Of a stretch of DNA of 64,000 nucleotides, positions 56,300 through 63,973 are shown piece after piece (position 1 is the first letter of the stretch; every line of letters begins with the position of its first letter). Origin of the DNA: an uncultured Opitutia bacterium (GTDB lineage Bacteria > Verrucomicrobiota > Verrucomicrobiia > Opitutales > UBA953); NCBI GenBank assembly GCA_903840355.1, contig CAIMFJ010000004.1, forward strand, positions 372,001 to 436,000, given 5' to 3'. A model generated the notes under the pieces. That model saw only the letters and a list, made by a program, of their open reading frames with translations, was not told the origin of the DNA and ran no database searches. Made by a program: the position numbers and the translations under genes.

Positions 56300-57502
56300 C
56301 TAGACGTCTTCGATGGGTAGTTCGAGTTCAGTGGGAACTTCGTAATCCACGCCTGCTACGCCGAAACCAAAGTTCTTCAAGAAGTCACTTTGGTAGCCAG
56401 CAAAATCCCCGTACTGATCGAGTGTCTCGGTGGTGACGAGTGGCCAGACTTTGAAAATCGCTTCCTGTACGTCAGGGGCCATTTCCCAGTCGTCGATGCG
56501 GACGCGGCCCTGTTCGTCGAAGTCCAAGGCATTCCCGTTGTACATTTGTTTCTCGAACAACCGTTGAATTTGTTCGATGCAGCCTTCGTGTGTGCCTTTG
56601 GCTTTCATGACTTTGAAGAGCAAGGAAACGTAGAGGGGGACAACCGGGATGGCCGAACTGGCTTGGGTGACGACGGCTTTATTGACGGAAACGAAAGCAC
56701 GGCCGCGGTGGAGTTTCATTAACGCGTCAATGCGACTGCCGGCACGCTCGAGGTCTTCTTTGGCTTTGCCGATGGTGCCATCTTTGTAGATAGGCCACGT
56801 CACTTGGGGGCCGATGTAGGAGTAGGCTACCGTTTGGCAACCTGGTGCTAGAACCTTTGCTTGGTCGAGGTCGTTCATCCACCATTCCCAGTCTTCGCCG
56901 CCCATGACTTTTACCGTGTTGGCGATGTCTTCGGCCGTCGCGGTCTCCAGCGTCACGTCATTGACGACTTTACGATCAGTATCGAGGTTCTTGGCGTGGA
57001 AGGGGGCACCCGTGGGTTTCAGTACCGACTTGTAAGTTACGCCATCGCGGGCGGTACGGCGGGGGGAAGCGAGTGAATACACCACGAGGTCGACTTTTCC
57101 TCCCGGCATTTTATTTTTAATAATATCAATCGCTTGCTGCTTCATCTCGGCCGAGAACGCATCGCCATTGAGCGAGAAAGCCTTGAGGTTGTGTTGCTTG
57201 GCGGCGCGGTGAAAACCGACGCTATTGTACCAGCCGGGGCTGCCGGGTTTATCGCCTTCGCCGGGGCGCTCGAAGAAAATCCCAAGCGTGGCCGCTCCAG
57301 AGCCAAAGGCGGCGGCGATGCGCGAGGCTAGGCCGTAGCCAGTGGAGGCGCCGATGACGAGGACGGACTTGGGTCCGCCTTCTAAACGTGGACGCGATTT
57401 CACATAGGCGGCTTGTTCCCGCACTTGCGCTGCACAACCTTCAGGGTGGGAGGTGATGCAGATGAACCCGCGGACGCGGGGCTTCACGACTTGCTGAGAC
57501 AT
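56300..57502 (-). CDS. fabV: Trans-2-enoyl-ACP/CoA reductase FabV
   Basis: FabV performs the last step of each fatty-acid elongation cycle and is insensitive to triclosan. ATG 57502 gives 400 residues starting MSQQVVKPRVRGFIC; family length is about 400. The NADH motif is GASTGYGLASRIAAAFG (about 50-66). The catalytic Tyr and Lys are in the Y-x8-K segment YIGPQVTWPIYKDGTIGKAK (about 233-254). The C-terminus has the conserved NFGFGVAGVDY. It is followed after 3 nt by parA, and no other fab gene is adjacent. Confidence 0.96.
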   Translation of the reverse strand: MSQQVVKPRVRGFICITSHPEGCAAQVREQAAYVKSRPRLEGGPKSVLVIGASTGYGLASRIAAAFGSGAATLGIFFERPGEGDKPGSPGWYNSVGFHRAAKQHNLKAFSLNGDAFSAEMKQQAIDIIKNKMPGGKVDLVVYSLASPRRTARDGVTYKSVLKPTGAPFHAKNLDTDRKVVNDVTLETATAEDIANTVKVMGGEDWEWWMNDLDQAKVLAPGCQTVAYSYIGPQVTWPIYKDGTIGKAKEDLERAGSRIDALMKLHRGRAFVSVNKAVVTQASSAIPVVPLYVSLLFKVMKAKGTHEGCIEQIQRLFEKQMYNGNALDFDEQGRVRIDDWEMAPDVQEAIFKVWPLVTTETLDQYGDFAGYQSDFLKNFGFGVAGVDYEVPTELELPIEDV

Positions 57503-57599
57503 GGCGATACCTTTGAAGCCTCGCAGGTTGACTTCAAACCTTTTAAGAAGGCTCACTTATCCGCTCGCTTGTCGGGCGAGCCTATTGTTTTTTAGGGGT

Positions 57600-58769
57600 A
57601 TGTTTAGCTCTAGGCTCGCTTTTGCGGATAATACTAACGCCTTGAGCCGAGCTCGAGAGCGTCGTCGAACCGCAGGTTTACCGGTGATTGATTTGATTGA
57701 TACCAACCCCGCCAATGCAGGTTTTGCCTGGCCCTTGGTTCAATTAAGCACGCTGCTGCGGCAGGATGGCATTCAGCGTCAAGACCCCGACCCGCATGGG
57801 TTGGCGGTGACACGACAGGCCATTAGCGATTATTACAATGCGCGGGGCGTGCGCGTGCCGCCTGATCGGCTGTACCTTTCGGCCAGCACTAGCGAGGCGT
57901 ATAGCTGGATTTTTAAATTACTTTGTAATCCAGGCGAAGAAGTTTTGGTGCCTGAGCCAGCTTACCCGCTCTTGGAAGTATTGGCGTCTCTAGAAGGCGT
58001 TACGTTGCGCCCTTATCAAATGATTTTGATGAATGGCGAGTGGGTGGTGGACGAAAAAAGTCTCACCGTTTCGCGAGCGACGCGGGCGATTGTGTGTATC
58101 AATCCCTCCAATCCTACGGGGGCTTTTGTGGGGGTTCGGGATCGTACGGCCTTACGGACTTTTGCGCGCAAACATGGTTTGGCGATTTTGTGTGATGAAG
58201 TCTTTTTAGATTATCCAGCCGAAGGTTTTGTGTCGCCTGGCACTTGGGCAGGGGAAAGTGGCGTGGCTCTTTTAGTGGTCAGCGGACTCTCCAAAGTCGC
58301 CCTCGCTCCCCAACTAAAAGTGGGTTGGATTGCCGTGGCTGGTCCGAATGACTTTGCTCAAGAAGCCTGTCGTCGCTTGGAGCACATTGCGGATGGGTTT
58401 CTCTCGGTGAACACTCCAGCTCAATTAGCGTTGCCTGATTTACTAAGACGGGCCGAGCCTCTGCGGGCGTCGGTGCGTCAGCGTTGTGCTCAGAATGAGG
58501 CTACTTTAAAGGCTTGGTCGACAGCCGCCGGGCATCGCACGACCGTTTATCCACGTTCAGCAGGTTGGACAGCGATGTTGGGTCTACCAGCCGGGGTGGC
58601 CGAGGAGAAGGTGCTTTTACATGCCTTAGAGGAAGGCGTTTGGGCTCATCCTGGTTATTTTTATGGGGTATCACCCTCCAGTCCTTGCGTCGTTTTAAGC
58701 CTTTTAACGTCTCCAGACCTCTTTAAGCAGGGTCTAGAAGGGCTCGATAAGGCCCTGAAGCGAGCTTAG
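57600..58769 (+). CDS. Class I/II PLP-dependent aminotransferase
   Basis: ATG 57600 gives 389 residues. The fold-type I features are present: YLSASTSEAYSWIFKLL (about 95-111), INPSNPTGAF (about 164-173), CDEVFLDY (about 197-204) and the PLP Lys in VVSGLSKVALAPQLKVGWI (about 222-240). The substrate is not evident; family members include aspartate/aromatic aminotransferases. The start lies just after a run of Ts (GTTTTTTAGGGGT) in the 97-nt divergent region shared with fabV. It is followed by rpmB on the same strand after 67 nt. Confidence 0.93.
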   Translation: MFSSRLAFADNTNALSRARERRRTAGLPVIDLIDTNPANAGFAWPLVQLSTLLRQDGIQRQDPDPHGLAVTRQAISDYYNARGVRVPPDRLYLSASTSEAYSWIFKLLCNPGEEVLVPEPAYPLLEVLASLEGVTLRPYQMILMNGEWVVDEKSLTVSRATRAIVCINPSNPTGAFVGVRDRTALRTFARKHGLAILCDEVFLDYPAEGFVSPGTWAGESGVALLVVSGLSKVALAPQLKVGWIAVAGPNDFAQEACRRLEHIADGFLSVNTPAQLALPDLLRRAEPLRASVRQRCAQNEATLKAWSTAAGHRTTVYPRSAGWTAMLGLPAGVAEEKVLLHALEEGVWAHPGYFYGVSPSSPCVVLSLLTSPDLFKQGLEGLDKALKRA

Positions 58770-58836
58770 GACGAATTCCGCTTGCCAATCGTCTCTACAC
58801 TCCTTTGCTCCGACCTTCCTAAGGAGTTCTAACACC

Positions 58837-59067
58837 ATGTCTCGTATCTGCAGCGTCACCGGCAAACGCCCCGTCAAGGGCCGCCGCATCATTCACCGCG
58901 GTCAATCCAAGAAGAGCGGTGGTATCGGCTTCCAATTGGTCAAACAGACCAAGCGCGTTTTCCGTCCTAACGTGCAACGCATCCGCGTGTTGCAACCTAA
59001 CGGCTCCGTGAAGCGTCAGTGGGTTTCCGTGAAGGCGATCAAGGCTGGTTTAGTGACCAAGGCCTAA
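58837..59067 (+). CDS. rpmB: 50S ribosomal protein L28
   Basis: The 76-residue protein has the family start SRICSVTGKRPVKGRRI and the central FRPNVQRIRV, and is very basic. It is one of the few genes here with a good Shine-Dalgarno sequence (AAGGAG, about 10 nt before ATG). rpmG (L33) does not follow. A bidirectional terminator lies just downstream. Confidence 0.97.
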   Translation: MSRICSVTGKRPVKGRRIIHRGQSKKSGGIGFQLVKQTKRVFRPNVQRIRVLQPNGSVKRQWVSVKAIKAGLVTKA

Positions 59068-59085
59068 GACTCTCCGGAGTTCTTT

Positions 59086-59115
59086 AAAAAGCCGCTACTC
59101 GTTAGCGGCTTTTTT
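59086..59115. terminator. Bidirectional terminator between rpmB and dgkA
   Basis: AGCCGCTA (59090-59097) pairs with TAGCGGCT (59103-59110). An A-run (59086-59090) precedes and a T-run (59110-59115) follows, so the hairpin works on both strands, for rpmB and for the convergent dgkA. Confidence 0.92.
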
Positions 59116-59126
59116 GTGCCCGGTGA

Positions 59127-59495
59127 TTAAGGGTGGAAGTAATGCCAGATCACCGTGCCCCAAGTGGCCAAGGCGATCAGAATAGCCAAGAAAACCGCGG
59201 CACTGCCCATATCTTTGGCCCGTTTAGCCAGAGGGTGACGTTCTAAGGAAATATGGTCCGTGTTGGCTTCGATGGCCGAGTTAATGAGTTCGATGATTAA
59301 GATGATTTGCAGGACCGAAAACAGTAGGGCTCTTTCCACCACGGGTACGGGTAGAATCCAGGCAACGATGGACAACGGGATGACGACGATGAGTTCTTGC
59401 TTAAAGGCCTCCTCGTGCTTGGCCGCCGCCCGCAACCCATCCCAGGTGTAGCGCAGGGCGTTGAAGAGGCGACTCAGGCCACCTTTGGATTTCAT
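59127..59495 (-). CDS. dgkA: Diacylglycerol kinase
   Basis: DgkA phosphorylates diacylglycerol at the inner membrane. ATG 59495 gives 122 residues, the E. coli length, and aligns from GLSRLFNALRYTWDGLR onward; ATG 59525 is possible. Three membrane segments and the active-site motif EAFKQE, ELINSAIEANTDHIS (about 65-79) and RAKDMGSAAVFLA (about 91-103) are present. It is divergent from rpoZ and converges on rpmB. Confidence 0.93.
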   Translation of the reverse strand: MKSKGGLSRLFNALRYTWDGLRAAAKHEEAFKQELIVVIPLSIVAWILPVPVVERALLFSVLQIILIIELINSAIEANTDHISLERHPLAKRAKDMGSAAVFLAILIALATWGTVIWHYFHP

Positions 59496-59652
59496 CCTTT
59501 GGCCGTAAGAACTTGGTTCTTGCATGGATAGGGGCAGGAATAGCCTCAATAACCTCACTAGCAAAGGCTTTTCGGCTAAATTCCGCCAAAAAATCGCTTG
59601 TCAGCAGGGGGTCACGCCGTATGTTCTTCCATTCCCCACTTGGGAAAACTCT

Positions 59653-59907
59653 ATGCGCGATGACTACCTTCAGGAAGCTCGGAAAACCATTCCCGACGCC
59701 AATATTTTGATCAACGTTGTCTCGAAGCGCGTGAAGCAACTGCGTAGCACGGCGGATCACGGCACCAACCCTCCAAAGTATCACCATTTCTTGGGTGATG
59801 TTTTTGAAAAACTTTCGCCCGAAGATATTGCTCTCCGCGAAATCATTGAAGGTAAGATCAGCTGGGAGTTTCGCGAAGAAGATCGCGTCGAAGAAGACCA
59901 CGTCTAA
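59653..59907 (+). CDS. rpoZ: RNA polymerase omega subunit
   Basis: Omega wraps the beta' C-terminus and helps assembly. ATG 59653 gives 84 residues; the longer frame overlaps dgkA and has no family similarity. The conserved segment ILINVVSKRVKQL (about 17-29) corresponds to the omega motif that contacts beta', and ALREIIEGKISWE (about 61-73) to the conserved EGKI segment. The C-terminus is acidic. It precedes smpB and trmL on the same strand; the typical neighbours gmk and coaBC are missing. Confidence 0.85.
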   Translation: MRDDYLQEARKTIPDANILINVVSKRVKQLRSTADHGTNPPKYHHFLGDVFEKLSPEDIALREIIEGKISWEFREEDRVEEDHV

Positions 59908-59965
59908 GGTTTGAACGGCGACTTGCCCCTGCGAGACCTTCATTGGACTCGTTAAGTCTCTGACG

Positions 59966-60433
59966 ATGGCAGCACGCCGCGAACAAAGTTTACCCGAAGT
60001 CAGCAATCCTAAGGCTGGGCGGGATTATTTTATCGGGCCAACCTATGAGGCTGGTCTGGTGTTGTTGGGTACCGAAGTGAAGTCTTTGCGCCTCGGGCGG
60101 GCGAACATCGCCGATGCGTTCATCCGGATTAGTCCCAAGGGGCCGATGCTCTACCACGCCCACATTGCGGAGTATGATTTTGGGAATCATAATAATCACG
60201 ACCCTTATCGTTCTCGGCTGTTGCTCCTTAAGCGTGCCGAGGTTGCGAAGCTCACCGCCGAGATTCAGTCCGGAGGGCAAGCGATTGTCCCCTTAAAAAT
60301 TTATTTCAAACACGGTTTGGCCAAATGCCTCTTGGCGGTAGGTAAGGGCAAGAAGCAGTATGATAAACGCCAAGATATTAAAGAGCGTGATGCTAAACGC
60401 CAAATCTCTCGAGCTCTCAGCCGCCGCCGGTGA
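59966..60433 (+). CDS. smpB: SsrA-binding protein SmpB
   Basis: SmpB brings tmRNA to stalled ribosomes. The 155-residue protein has the family core: AGLVLLGTEVKSLRLGRANI (about 29-48), AEYDFGNHNNHDPYRSRLLL (about 68-87) and the basic C-terminal tail with KKQYDKRQDIKERDAKR. Its stop overlaps the trmL GTG start (GTGA, 60430-60433). A tmRNA gene often lies close by; none is recognisable in the 357 nt after trmL. Confidence 0.97.
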   Translation: MAARREQSLPEVSNPKAGRDYFIGPTYEAGLVLLGTEVKSLRLGRANIADAFIRISPKGPMLYHAHIAEYDFGNHNNHDPYRSRLLLLKRAEVAKLTAEIQSGGQAIVPLKIYFKHGLAKCLLAVGKGKKQYDKRQDIKERDAKRQISRALSRRR

Positions 60434-60903
60434 AACCGCCTCTCCATTTAGTTTTATTACGTCCGGAGATTCCTCCCAACACGGGGAATGTGGGGCGCAT
60501 GTGTGCGGTGACTGGCTGCGTATTGCATTTGGTGCACCCGTTAGGTTTTAAAATCGACGATGCTAAATTGCGCCGGGCAGGCATGGATTATTGGCACGAG
60601 TTAGATGTCCGCCATCACGCTGATTGGCAGGCTTTCTTAGCGTCGCCCGGTCGCCCCATGCGACTCTGGCTTTTTTCGACCAAGACGACGAACGGTTTAT
60701 GGGATGTGGAATTTGCGGAGGGCGATGGTTTGGTGTTTGGGAATGAAGGTTCGGGTACGCCCGAAGAAATTCACGCGTGGTTCGGTCCGGATCGCACGGT
60801 GAAGATTCCGCACTTTAATGATAAAACTCGCTCGTTGAATTTATCTACCGCGTGCGGCATTGCGACTTACGAAGCACTGCGTCAGATTAAAACTCGTTCG
60901 TAA
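60430..60903 (+). CDS. trmL: tRNA (cytidine/uridine-34 2'-O)-methyltransferase TrmL
   Basis: TrmL methylates the wobble nucleotide of tRNA-Leu isoacceptors. The GTG start overlaps the smpB stop and gives 157 residues, the compact SPOUT length. Family motifs are PEIPPNTGNVGRMCAVTG (about 12-29), FGNEGSGTP (about 99-107) and the knot segment SLNLSTACGIATYEALRQ (about 136-153). It ends two bases before an A-run and a hairpin. Confidence 0.95.
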   Translation: MKPPLHLVLLRPEIPPNTGNVGRMCAVTGCVLHLVHPLGFKIDDAKLRRAGMDYWHELDVRHHADWQAFLASPGRPMRLWLFSTKTTNGLWDVEFAEGDGLVFGNEGSGTPEEIHAWFGPDRTVKIPHFNDKTRSLNLSTACGIATYEALRQIKTRS

Positions 60904-61260
60904 AAAAAACTTTTTCGCGGCGAGAAAGAATCGCCGAAAAAAGTTAACCGTCCTGGAGGTTTTCGCGGTGACTCGCCGCGATGAGCACACAACCCAACAA
61001 GCTATGAACAAACCATTCTCCAGAACGGGTTCCTTGGGGGAACTAGTCTGTTATGACAGATGGGGCAGGCCTTGGCAACTGACCCAGTGCTCTTAGGCAT
61101 AGGGTGAAAACCTTATTTTCAGGTGAGACGATCATCTAAATTCTGGCGGTAATAATTTTGCAACTAGTTAACCTAAAATTACTTAAGAATTTAAGACAGC
61201 TAACCTTTGCCGGTTTTTGGGCCCAAGGCTCTGGGTGGGTTTAAAGCCCCTAAGGGGCCT
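60904..61260 (+). ncRNA. Gene-free structured region, candidate non-coding RNA (about 60946-61265)
   Basis: This is the only stretch above 300 nt without a clear gene. It contains several small hairpins on the plus strand: CGCGG/CCGCG (60964-60968 with 60976-60980), GTTCC/GGAAC (61029-61033 with 61039-61043), TCTGT/ACAGA with loop TATG (61047-61051 with 61056-61060), a GGG-CAG/CTG-CCC stem with an internal mismatch (61062-61085) and GAAAA/TTTTC (61106-61110 with 61116-61120). It ends at a strong terminator. It lacks the hallmarks of tmRNA, RNase P RNA and SRP RNA. A 30-codon ATG frame lies at 61004-61096. The type of RNA, if any, is unknown. Confidence 0.4.
60908..60945 (+). other. Long hairpin after trmL
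   Basis: AACTTTTTCGCGGCGA (60908-60923) pairs, with a small bulge, with TCGCCGAAAAAAGTT (60931-60945), giving about 14 pairs and a 7-nt loop. The A/T part is inside the stem, and no T-run follows it, so termination is uncertain. Confidence 0.5.
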
Positions 61261-61274
61261 TTAAATATTTTTAA
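61240..61274. terminator. Bidirectional terminator between the structured region and the EamA gene
   Basis: TTTAAAG-CCCC and GGGG-CCTTTAAA (61240-61265) form an eleven-pair stem with one bulged base and a TAA loop. On the plus strand ATTTTT follows (61267-61272). The EamA gene stop (TAA, minus strand, 61263-61261) lies inside the stem. Confidence 0.75.
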
Positions 61275-62151
61275 GAAAAATAACGCCGGCGATCGCAATG
61301 GCTCCGCCCAGCCAAAGCCGCCCGCTCGGCCGCGTGCCTTCAACCACCCATTGCATGAGGAGCGCGATGAGTGGGGAGAGGGCGACGATGCTGAGGACTA
61401 CCGCGGCAGGATTGCCCGTGAGTGCCCATTGGTAGCAGGCCACGCCGAGCCCAGGACCGGCGAGGGCATTCATGATCATCCACCAAGGAGCCCGCTGGTA
61501 ATCATAAGGGGTGCGGACTTGTGCCCAAAGTTTTTTGCCCGGGTTTCGACTGAGCACGAAAAGGGCAACGATGGGTACGCCTCCGAGTAGGCGCACCCAC
61601 GCTTGGGCAATGCCGTCCGGAATAGTTTCGCCCACGGCAACACACGCCGCTTTGGCCAAGGGTGTGCTCACCGCACCACTCGCTTGACCTAGTGCCGCGA
61701 GGATAGCGAGGCCAACTCCAAGTCGCCAATGTTTGGTCATGCCCTCTGTGGGCGCACCGAGTGCGACGGCGACGCCGATAAGAATGACGAGCGAGCAAAT
61801 TAATTGTGACGTGGTCGGGATGTGACCGAGTGCTAAGTATTCAATGATGAGGGCAAAGGGCGCCGCTAAACACTGCATCAATAACATCGATAGTCCGGCT
61901 CCAATGCGCGGTAGTGCATGAAAGAGTGCAATATCACCCACGCCTAAACCCAACGCCCCGCCGAGGAGTAACCAAGTCCAGCCGGTGCAAAAGGGTTGGC
62001 GATGCGAGAGGAAAATCCACGCCGTAAAAATCAGGAAAGCGAGGCTGATGCGACCTAGGTTCGCAAGATCAGGCCCGTGGTAGGCCGAGCTGCGGCGGGC
62101 GCATGTTACCGACCACGCAAAGAAGACGGCAGCTCCGAGGGCGTAATTCAT
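61261..62151 (-). CDS. EamA/DMT-superfamily transporter
   Basis: The 296-residue protein has about ten membrane segments in two EamA repeats (about 2-135 and 150-294), the drug/metabolite transporter layout. Repeat 2 ends with LSPLIALLMQWVVEGTRPS (about 252-270), the conserved family segment. The substrate is unknown. Its start overlaps the hemW stop (ATGA at 62148-62151), so it is translated with hemW in the sufT-hemW operon although no functional link is obvious. Confidence 0.9.
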   Translation of the reverse strand: MNYALGAAVFFAWSVTCARRSSAYHGPDLANLGRISLAFLIFTAWIFLSHRQPFCTGWTWLLLGGALGLGVGDIALFHALPRIGAGLSMLLMQCLAAPFALIIEYLALGHIPTTSQLICSLVILIGVAVALGAPTEGMTKHWRLGVGLAILAALGQASGAVSTPLAKAACVAVGETIPDGIAQAWVRLLGGVPIVALFVLSRNPGKKLWAQVRTPYDYQRAPWWMIMNALAGPGLGVACYQWALTGNPAAVVLSIVALSPLIALLMQWVVEGTRPSGRLWLGGAIAIAGVIFLKNI

Positions 62152-63284
62152 ACCTCAAAGCACTCTAGAATTTCCACGCCTACCGCATCGGCCCGCAATC
62201 GTCCCTCATCGGTCAGGCAGAAGTTCGCGCCGTTGGTCTTCATAAAACCTTCGGATTGTAATTGGGTAAAAAGATTTTGGACTGAGTGTGGCAAGGGCGT
62301 TGCGAAGCGTTGTGCCAAAGCCTGGGGATTCACGCCCGTGTTGAGGCGAAGCCCGAAAATCAGGGCATCGCTTAACAAGTCAGCGGGTTGCAGGGCTTGG
62401 CGTTGCTCTTTGAGCGGTTGTCCGGCGGCGATACCTTGGCACCAATTTTCTAAGTTAGCTGGATTGGTCCAGCGTTGGCCCTGCCATTGGGACGCAGCGG
62501 ATGGGCCGTAGCCAATCCATTCGCCCATTTGCCAAGTGATGAGATTGTGCTGACAGGCATGATCTGGACGGGCGAAGTTCGAGACTTCATATTGCTCATA
62601 ACCGTGCTGCGCTAAGGTTTCCCAAGTGCGCCGGTAGAGTTGAGCTTCTAACGCTTGGTCGATTTTAACTTTCCCTTGAGAAAGTTTAATAAACATGGCG
62701 GCGTCTTCTTCGAAAGTCAGGCAGTAGGTAGAGAGGTGGTCGGGTTGCAGTGCCACCGCTTTTTCTAAATCTGTTAACCAACGAGCTTCGTCTTGTCCGG
62801 GGATGGCAAAAATCAGATCGAGGTTGGTAGATGCAAACTGCGCCGCTTGGATGAGTTCCCAAGCTTGCTTGATTTGCGTCGGTGAATGGCGTCGTCCTAA
62901 AGCTTCTAAGGTGTGGTCATCAAAACTCTGAATCCCCAACGAAACCCGCGTCACACCGAGGTCTTTAAGGGCCGCTAATTTATCGGCTCGAACGGAAGAG
63001 GGGGCGAGTTCGACCGTCCACTCCCGGGGTTGTCCCGCGTGCTGACGCAAGGCGTTGCCCAGTCGGTATAAGTCTTCAGCGGGTAATAATCCTGGAGTAC
63101 CCCCGCCCCAAAAAACCGTGGAAACTTTGCCTGGGGGATGAAGTTGTAATTCTTTTTCGACCGTATCGAGGTAACGGTCAATGTCCCCACGTTTAGGTTG
63201 TTCTTGGTAGAAGGCGCAAAAATCACACGTCGACGCGCAGAACGGGACGTGAACGTAAAGACTGGTCAGAGGGGCCGTATCCAC
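62148..63284 (-). CDS. hemW: Radical SAM heme chaperone HemW
   Basis: HemW inserts heme into respiratory proteins and was long confused with coproporphyrinogen oxidase HemN. The 378-residue protein starts with GTG and has YVHVPFCASTCDFCAFY (about 9-25), i.e. the CxxxCxxC cluster-binding motif followed by Phe and without the extra Cys of HemN. GGGTPGLL (about 61-68) and GIQSFDDHTLEALGRRH (about 117-133) are the SAM-binding segments. sufT is 4 nt upstream, fitting a need for Fe-S clusters. Confidence 0.93.
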   Translation of the reverse strand: MDTAPLTSLYVHVPFCASTCDFCAFYQEQPKRGDIDRYLDTVEKELQLHPPGKVSTVFWGGGTPGLLPAEDLYRLGNALRQHAGQPREWTVELAPSSVRADKLAALKDLGVTRVSLGIQSFDDHTLEALGRRHSPTQIKQAWELIQAAQFASTNLDLIFAIPGQDEARWLTDLEKAVALQPDHLSTYCLTFEEDAAMFIKLSQGKVKIDQALEAQLYRRTWETLAQHGYEQYEVSNFARPDHACQHNLITWQMGEWIGYGPSAASQWQGQRWTNPANLENWCQGIAAGQPLKEQRQALQPADLLSDALIFGLRLNTGVNPQALAQRFATPLPHSVQNLFTQLQSEGFMKTNGANFCLTDEGRLRADAVGVEILECFEV

Positions 63285-63288
63285 CGCT

Positions 63289-63834
63289 TTATTCGAGGCC
63301 TAATTGTTTCCGGCCTTCGGGTGAAATCATCCGGGGATTCCAAGCTGGGTCCCAGACGATGCTGACTTCGGCGGTGTTCACCCCTGGGACGCCGACTAGT
63401 TTATTCTTCGCGTCTTCGGCAATGACAGGGCCCATGCCGCAACCTGGTGCTGTGAGCGTCATTTTAACGGTTACGTGGTGTCCTTGCGTGGCATCCCCCT
63501 GGAAACTTAAATCGTAAATCAGACCGAGGTCGACGAGGTTCACTGGGATTTCAGGATCATAGCATTCGCGCAGTGCGGCCCAAAGGGTCTCTTCTTGTAG
63601 AGGTCCTGAAGTCATCACGGCGTCTGACGATTTTAATGCATACTTTTGCAAAGCCTCTGAGCCCAAGGCGTCTAAATCATGTGGGGCGAGACGGAATAGT
63701 CCCATATTTGAGCGAATCGTGACCGAACCGCCCAAGGCTTGAGTGACTTCGACGGAGGTGCCTTTTTCGAGAATCACGACATCTCCTGCAGGAATGAGGG
63801 TTGCGGAGCAATCGCGGGTCAGTTGGTAGGCCAT
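63289..63834 (-). CDS. sufT: Fe-S assembly protein SufT (MIP18/DUF59 family)
   Basis: The 181-residue protein has an N-terminal extension (about 1-75) and a C-terminal MIP18 domain (about 85-170) with DPEIPVNLVDLGLIYD (about 93-108), MTLTAPGCGMGP (conserved Cys, about 126-137) and VPGVNTAEVSIVWDPAW. The N-terminal region marks it as SufT rather than a bare MIP18 protein. SufT supports maturation of Fe-S proteins under high demand. No sufBCDS genes are visible; hemW, itself an Fe-S enzyme, follows 4 nt downstream. A 14-nt palindrome lies just upstream of the start. Confidence 0.92.
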   Translation of the reverse strand: MAYQLTRDCSATLIPAGDVVILEKGTSVEVTQALGGSVTIRSNMGLFRLAPHDLDALGSEALQKYALKSSDAVMTSGPLQEETLWAALRECYDPEIPVNLVDLGLIYDLSFQGDATQGHHVTVKMTLTAPGCGMGPVIAEDAKNKLVGVPGVNTAEVSIVWDPAWNPRMISPEGRKQLGLE

Positions 63835-63845
63835 AGCAAGGGTTC

Positions 63846-63859
63846 TAAACTTAAGTTTA
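63846..63859. promoter_or_regulatory. 14-nt perfect palindrome upstream of sufT
   Basis: TAAACTTAAGTTTA is self-complementary and lies 12-25 nt before the sufT ATG (minus strand). Its position fits an operator or a 5' UTR element. No regulator is known to me for this motif. Confidence 0.35.
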
Positions 63860-63973
63860 TGACGAAACTTGCAAGCGTGCGATGGGAAAAGAATTTAAGT
63901 AAAAAGCTGGAACTTCGGGTTATTTTTAAAGGTCTTGTTGCGATACCCCGCTTAATTCATTTCTCTCCTTTTT

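Noticed and set aside
60904-61260. tmRNA, RNase P RNA, SRP RNA or a SAM riboswitch in the gap after trmL
   Set aside because: No CCA end, TTCGAATC-type T-loop or tag frame on either strand; the conserved cores of RNase P and SRP RNA and of the SAM riboswitch are not present. Kept only as an unclassified structured region.
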